A stretch of 64,000 nt of DNA from Phaffia rhodozyma (lineage: Eukaryota > Basidiomycota > Tremellomycetes > Cystofilobasidiales > Mrakiaceae), in contig JACGZH010000005.1 in assembly GCA_014706385.1 (NCBI GenBank), positions 1,116,001 through 1,180,000 on the forward strand, given 5' to 3'. Every line of letters begins with the position of its first letter. Within the stretch, counting starts at the first letter, position 1. The notes under the pieces were generated by a model. The model was not told the DNA's origin. It made no database searches and was given only the letters and a program-made list of their open reading frames with translations. Position numbers and translations under genes: made by a program. This document shows, piece by piece, positions 59,862 to 64,000 of the stretch.

Positions 59862-60370
59862 TGTTGGAATTACACAGCCTTGTGTAACGACACCGCATCC
59901 AGGTCACGTCTCATGTGGCGGGCCTGGCCACCTTGCCAAGTCACTGCCCAAGTCACTGCCTAGTCCGTCACGTGACCATACTTTGCCGACCACATTTCTT
60001 TCTTTCCTGTTCATCGTCAAGTCCATGTGTTTTGCACAGCTTGACAATGGTCCGTTTCTCACCGAATGTCGCCGTTCACATGATCGCTTTCGGCCGGAAT
60101 AACTCCGCCCATCCTTCCCGGAGTGCACTCAGACCTGCACCTAATAAAATTGGGGAGCTCTTTGGGATATTTTTTTTGATAAAGTTGCTTGAACGAGAAT
60201 CCGGTTTTTCTCTCCGACTAAGTTTCTGGTCTCTGATTCTCTCAATCGGGAATCTGTCTCGTCTTCTCTATTGTTTCTCGGAGACAGCCGATTCGTTTAG
60301 GCAATGGAATCTAATTCTAATTCTCATTCTCTAATCCCCTAATTCTCTAGTTCTCTCAAACTATTGTGCA
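59862..60370 (+). mobile_element. putative long terminal repeat upstream of the copia element
   Basis: Begins TGTTGG (59862), with copy 1 of the same start at 58808, and may end with CA near 60370, which gives about 509 bp and TG...CA ends. It includes 60048-60141, of which a reversed copy lies at 59335-59427. A TGG-initiated stretch at 60389-60402 lies where a tRNA primer-binding site would be, but I cannot prove it. The 3' limit is a guess, since the 3' LTR is outside the window. Confidence 0.4.
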
Positions 60371-60639
60371 CACACACAGTGAGCAAGTTGGTTGCGAGAA
60401 CCAGAAAGAAGAAAGGAAAAGGAAACAAAGTAGCTACTGTATATACAAGATCACCAAGATGCAAACGAAAGAGAAACGAGATGGAAGCAAGATGGAAAGA
60501 AAGTAGAACGGAAATAAAACGAGACAGAAGTGAGATAAAGATGATGTAGAAAAATAGAAATGATGTAGAGATGAAATAAAATGTTGAAGGAGAAAGCAAA
60601 GAGATAGAAAAGTGAACCAACTCGCATCACTTTACGGTT

Positions 60640-63600
60640 GATGTCTAGACTGCTATATCCAATAGTATGGACACCTTGCCATCGACTGCCGGAACCGAAG
60701 GACCAACGGCTGACCCTGGCGGAACGAGACGTACAGAGATCGAGCGAACGACGGTGCTCAGAGTGGGCGCCCTGGCCAAGAAGCACAAGAACATGTAGCT
60801 GTATCGAATGAGCCTTCTGTTTATGTGCAGCAAGAGAAAGAAAGTGCGTTCCAAGTGACATCAAGGATCATCGATCGTACAAAAGAAAGCTACGAAACAT
60901 ACATCGATTCTGGCTGCTCCCGGTCGATCTTCAGCAGCAAGGACTGGTTTTGTCCAGACACATATCGACTGGAACGGAAAGAGATCCTGCTCGGCGACGG
61001 AAACTCACTCTGGTCGACGGGACGCGGAGACGTCAAGCTGACGACAGCAAGCGTAACGATCATCATCAAGGACTGCCTGCATGTCCCCGAGATCGCAGGC
61101 AACCTGCTTTCGGTCTCCCAGCTGGACGACGAGGGATACAGAGCGGACTTTGGGAACGGCGCATGCACCATCAGACGAGACGGAAGGAACATACTCACCG
61201 TGCCGAAGGAACACCAGATGTATGCGGTTGCGCTCGAGCGGGAAGGATCACCGGAGGTCGAAGAAGTACTGGAAGCTACACAAACAAACAAAACAACACA
61301 AACGACAGAAACAAAACAAATAAAACCAACAAACCCCTCAAAACAAACCAAAGAATTAAACGAAATGACGGAGGTAGTGGAGACACCAACAACAAACTCA
61401 AATAAAACATCAGCAAACAAAACATCAGCAGCCCAGAAAACATCCCCCCTCGAGCTGATGATGGCCCACAGACGGATGGGACACATCAACATCGGCGCAA
61501 TCAGAAAGACAGAAAGGGCGGTCGACGGACTCACTATCCAGACCGGCAGCAAGGACTTCCGATGTGAGGCATGCAGCATCGAAAAGGCCAAGCGCTCGTC
61601 GTTCAAGCCGACAGGAACGGTTTACACAACCCCAGGCGAGGTGGTCTCGGTCGATCTGTTTGGACCCCTTCCAAAGACAATGGACGGATATGCCTACGGT
61701 CTTGTCATCGTTGACTCGGCCACCAAGTATTTCCGGCTTTTCTTGCTCAAGCTCAAGTCGGATGCGCTGACCTGTTGGAAACGTTTTGTTGATGAGTCCA
61801 GACGAAAAGACATCGCCATCAAGACGATGAGAAGCGACGGAGGAGGCGAGTGCGTGAGCAACTCGTTCTCCGAGTACCTGTCTCTGATGAACATCGAACG
61901 GCAGACGACGAACCCACACACTCCCGAGCAGAACGGCGAGGCAGAAAGAGCTGTGCGCACCATCAAGGATGGAACGCGCACCATGCTTGCTGATGCCGGA
62001 CTGCCCAAGGAGTTCTGGGGACTGGCCGCCAAGGCGTTTGTGTTCACCAGAAACAAGTCCTGGGTGCAGAAAGTACAAGGTATACCTGAAGAGCGCTGGA
62101 CAGGCAAGAAAGTAGACGTCAGTCGGCTTCGTGCGCTCGGCTGTACTGCTTTCTACCACATACCGAACGCAGACAGAAAGCATGCACTGTCGCCAAAGGG
62201 TAAGAAGGCAGTCTTTGTCGGCTACGGCGAAGAAAACGGAGTGAAAGGATGGAAAGTATGGGACGAGGCAAAAGCGAAAGTGATCTCGTCAGCGAGTGTC
62301 AAATTCTGGGAAGACGACTTCCAAAGAAAAGAAAAAGGATCGACTAACATGATGGAAGACAGCGAGACTGCGTTCGATCAGCCGTGGACAGCAGTCTCGG
62401 CTGTGAGAGAGCTGACTCCAGTTGCATCCACCCAGCATCAGCCGACCTATCCTTTGTCCTATTCTTCCAATAGGTATTCCTCTGTTTTGCATCCGGTCAA
62501 AACGGAAAGTCGTGAGGCAGGCAGTCAGAACAGTGAAACTGATGAGACTGAGTCGGAGTATGAGAATTCGGACGAAGAGGAGGAGGATGAAGAGGATGCA
62601 ACAGAAGAAGAAGAAGAAGAAGAAGAAGAGGATGAACCAGAAGAGGAGGAGGGGGAAGAAGTCGAAGAAAGACAGAGCTCGACGGATAGAGAGTCTGCAG
62701 CAGTAGAAGAGCCAGACTCGGAGGGTACCATCATCTATGAACCGAGAAAGGTTGTAAGAGAGCTTACTGATGATCTCGTTCCAGCTCAGACAGACTCAGC
62801 AACGGGATCTGTTTCGGACGCATCAGAAGGTGCATCGGAGAGTGCATCAGAGAATGCATCAGAAAGTGTGGCGGAAAGTGTGGCGGAAAGTGATGAAGTC
62901 GAAGATTTGCTCGAAGATGCAGCGGAAACCGGTAAAACTGTTTCGAAATCAGCTGAAGAAAGTGTTCCAGATGTTTCTCCAGATACTGTTGCAGGCATCA
63001 CCCTAGATGATACTGTAGATGTCAATCCAGATACTGCTGCAGATACCTTGTCAGGAGTCAGAGCAGAAGGTTTTTCAGGAACCGCTTTAGAAGGTGTTTC
63101 AGATCTTACTTCAGCTGTCTCTTCAGCTATTTCTTCAGCTGTTTCTTCATGTGTTTCTCCAGAGACTACTTTGGCAATCACTCAGGGTTTGGTGTCAGAA
63201 AATGCATCAATCGCCGTATCCGAAAAGGCGCCAGGAACGACTGCAGAAAACGCATCACAAAAGCCTGTAGAAACCACAGCAGAAGATATCTCCGTCAGAA
63301 TAGCAGCACCTTCGCCTCGAGAACAAAGTCTGATCCCAGTCCCAACGCACGGTCCTGGTACATACCGAAAACAACTCGCCCGAGCAGCAGAAACGCCCGC
63401 ACTCCGAAGAAGCACCAGACGATCTGTTCCGGTACAGAAATACTCGAGTTTCCGCCCGGAACACGGAAAACTGGCGATCGGATCTGATGGAAATGATCAT
63501 GGAAATAATCATGGGAAGGATGATGGAAGTAATAATGGAAATGATGGTGGAAATGATGGTGGAAATGATGATGAAAATAACGATTTGTCAACTTCTATTT

Positions 63601-64000
63601 TATCTCATTCTGGTAGACCACAGCGTACTGATCCTGAACGCACCTTGCAGAGTGAAGCCGCTTTAGATTCAGAGTTATGTCGAGCATACTTGACGATTCC
63701 ATCCGACGTTCCCAAGACGCTGAAGGCAGCGCTGATGGGAAGGCATCGGAAGGAGTGGGAGGAGGCAGCAAGAAAAGAAATGGAGTCGTTCGGAAAACAC
63801 TCGGTCTACACTCTCGTGCCTCGACCGGCAAACAGGAACACCGTCGGATGTCGTGCTGTTCTGGCAGAAAAGAAGAACACCGAAGGAAAGGTCATCAGAA
63901 GGAAAGTCCGTTTTGTTGCGCAAGGGTTCAGTCAGCGACCTGGCGTCGACTTTGACGAGACCTACGCACCCGTCGTCAAGTTTGCTACCCTTCGTTTACT
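60640..64000 (+). mobile_element. Ty1/copia-type LTR retrotransposon, 5' degenerate, 3' cut by window end
   Basis: The order protease, integrase, then reverse transcriptase is that of Ty1/copia elements (Ty3/gypsy has RT before integrase). No gag coding region is seen between the putative LTR and 60640. A zinc-knuckle-like remnant (tail YGHLAIDC) at 60651-60689 is in the pol frame but has two in-frame stops, TAG 60663 and TGA 60711. From 60714 the frame is open to 64000. The element continues beyond the window. Confidence 0.88.
60714..64000 (+). CDS. copia-type pol polyprotein: protease, integrase and start of reverse transcriptase (partial)
   Basis: The frame (first codon 60714, no start codon implied) is open to the window end. 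The protease site is YIDSGCS, with Asp at 60906. Next, GNLLSVSQL and a GAG-pre-integrase zinc motif: His in HRRMGH, then CEACSIEKAK. The integrase core shows its three acidic residues: VSVDLFGPLP, MRSDGGGE and TPEQNGEAERAVRTIK. The integrase C-terminal part follows (LGCTAFYHIP, KAVFVGYG, VKFWED). A long acidic and repetitive spacer covers about 62.5-63.6 kb (Glu-rich run, Ser/Glu/Ala repeats, then Asn/Asp/Gly repeats). The RT begins near 63.7 kb with EWEEAARKEMES, and RFVAQGFSQRPGVDFDETYAPV is near the end. The pol part looks intact within the window, so this is a fairly recent copy, but its gag is missing. Confidence 0.9.

Noticed and set aside
60890..61606. 238-codon minus-strand open frame
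   Set aside because: It is antisense to the protease-integrase part of the copia pol frame, which has clear catalytic motifs.
62540..62700. possible CRISPR-like or tandem array in GAA-rich DNA
   Set aside because: It is a coding trinucleotide repeat (Glu codons) inside the pol frame; there are no spacers, and the organism is a eukaryote.
62786..63181. minus-strand open frame rich in Ser, Thr and Glu
   Set aside because: Shadow of the repetitive spacer in the plus-strand pol frame.

Overview
The window looks like nuclear DNA of an intron-rich basidiomycete fungus, most likely a yeast-like Tremellomycete. The reasons are many short spliceosomal introns (mostly 50-135 nt, with donors such as GTAAGT, GTATGT, GTGAGT or GTGCGT), compact spacing of genes on both strands, heavy use of CGA for arginine, and fungus-specific families (a LEU1-type isopropylmalate isomerase, VID27, TAD3, a Rom/Tus-type RhoGEF, a Gin4/Nim1-type kinase, and a hypervirulence-associated TUDOR protein). 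A Cystofilobasidiales (Phaffia-like) source is a guess from style only. Exon boundaries were read by eye from splice motifs and reading-frame continuity. Where I give an exact exon structure, the phases close to an uninterrupted protein.

Layout, left to right. 1-1107 (+): 3' end of LEU1. 1513-3199 (+): a Nudix hydrolase of the DUF4743/thiamine-diphosphokinase-related family. 3438-5754 (-): an alpha/beta hydrolase with a long disordered N-terminus. 6044-7380 (+): TAD3, subunit of the tRNA A34 deaminase. 7806-11772 (-): a 14-exon Gin4/Nim1-type kinase with a 16-nt microexon and a KA1-like C-terminus. 12896-14017 (-): a membrane-anchored glutaredoxin-fold protein without the catalytic cysteine. 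15631-16840 (+): a TUDOR/AT-hook nuclear protein. 17277-18812 (+): SCO1. 19046-22655 (-): a large, probably mitochondrial helical-repeat protein. 23738-28496 (+): VID27. 28584-30398 (-): a WD40 protein. 30668-34748 (+): a kinesin-7-like motor. 35346-42044 (-): Mediator subunit MED13. 42802-47414 (+): RPO41, mitochondrial RNA polymerase. 47982-49397 (-): RPC25, an RNA polymerase III subunit. 49693-57399 (+): a RhoGEF with two consecutive DH domains followed by PH and CNH.

The last 6 kb (about 58.3-64 kb) is different: no host genes, several dispersed LTR-like repeats in both orientations, a perfect 24-bp inverted repeat that could form a hairpin, and the pol part of a Ty1/copia retrotransposon that runs off the window end. 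Its protease-integrase-RT frame is open to the last base. The gag part is missing or broken, with two in-frame stops in a degenerate zinc-knuckle remnant.

The host genes are ordinary housekeeping and regulatory genes with no obvious operon-like logic. Three (SCO1, RPO41 and probably the 19-22.7 kb gene) serve mitochondrial gene expression or respiration, and three (MED13, RPO41, RPC25) serve transcription. I saw no new defence or mobile system. The most unusual items are the tandem-DH RhoGEF, the cysteine-less glutaredoxin, three GC-AG introns, the microexon, and the palindrome/LTR cluster.
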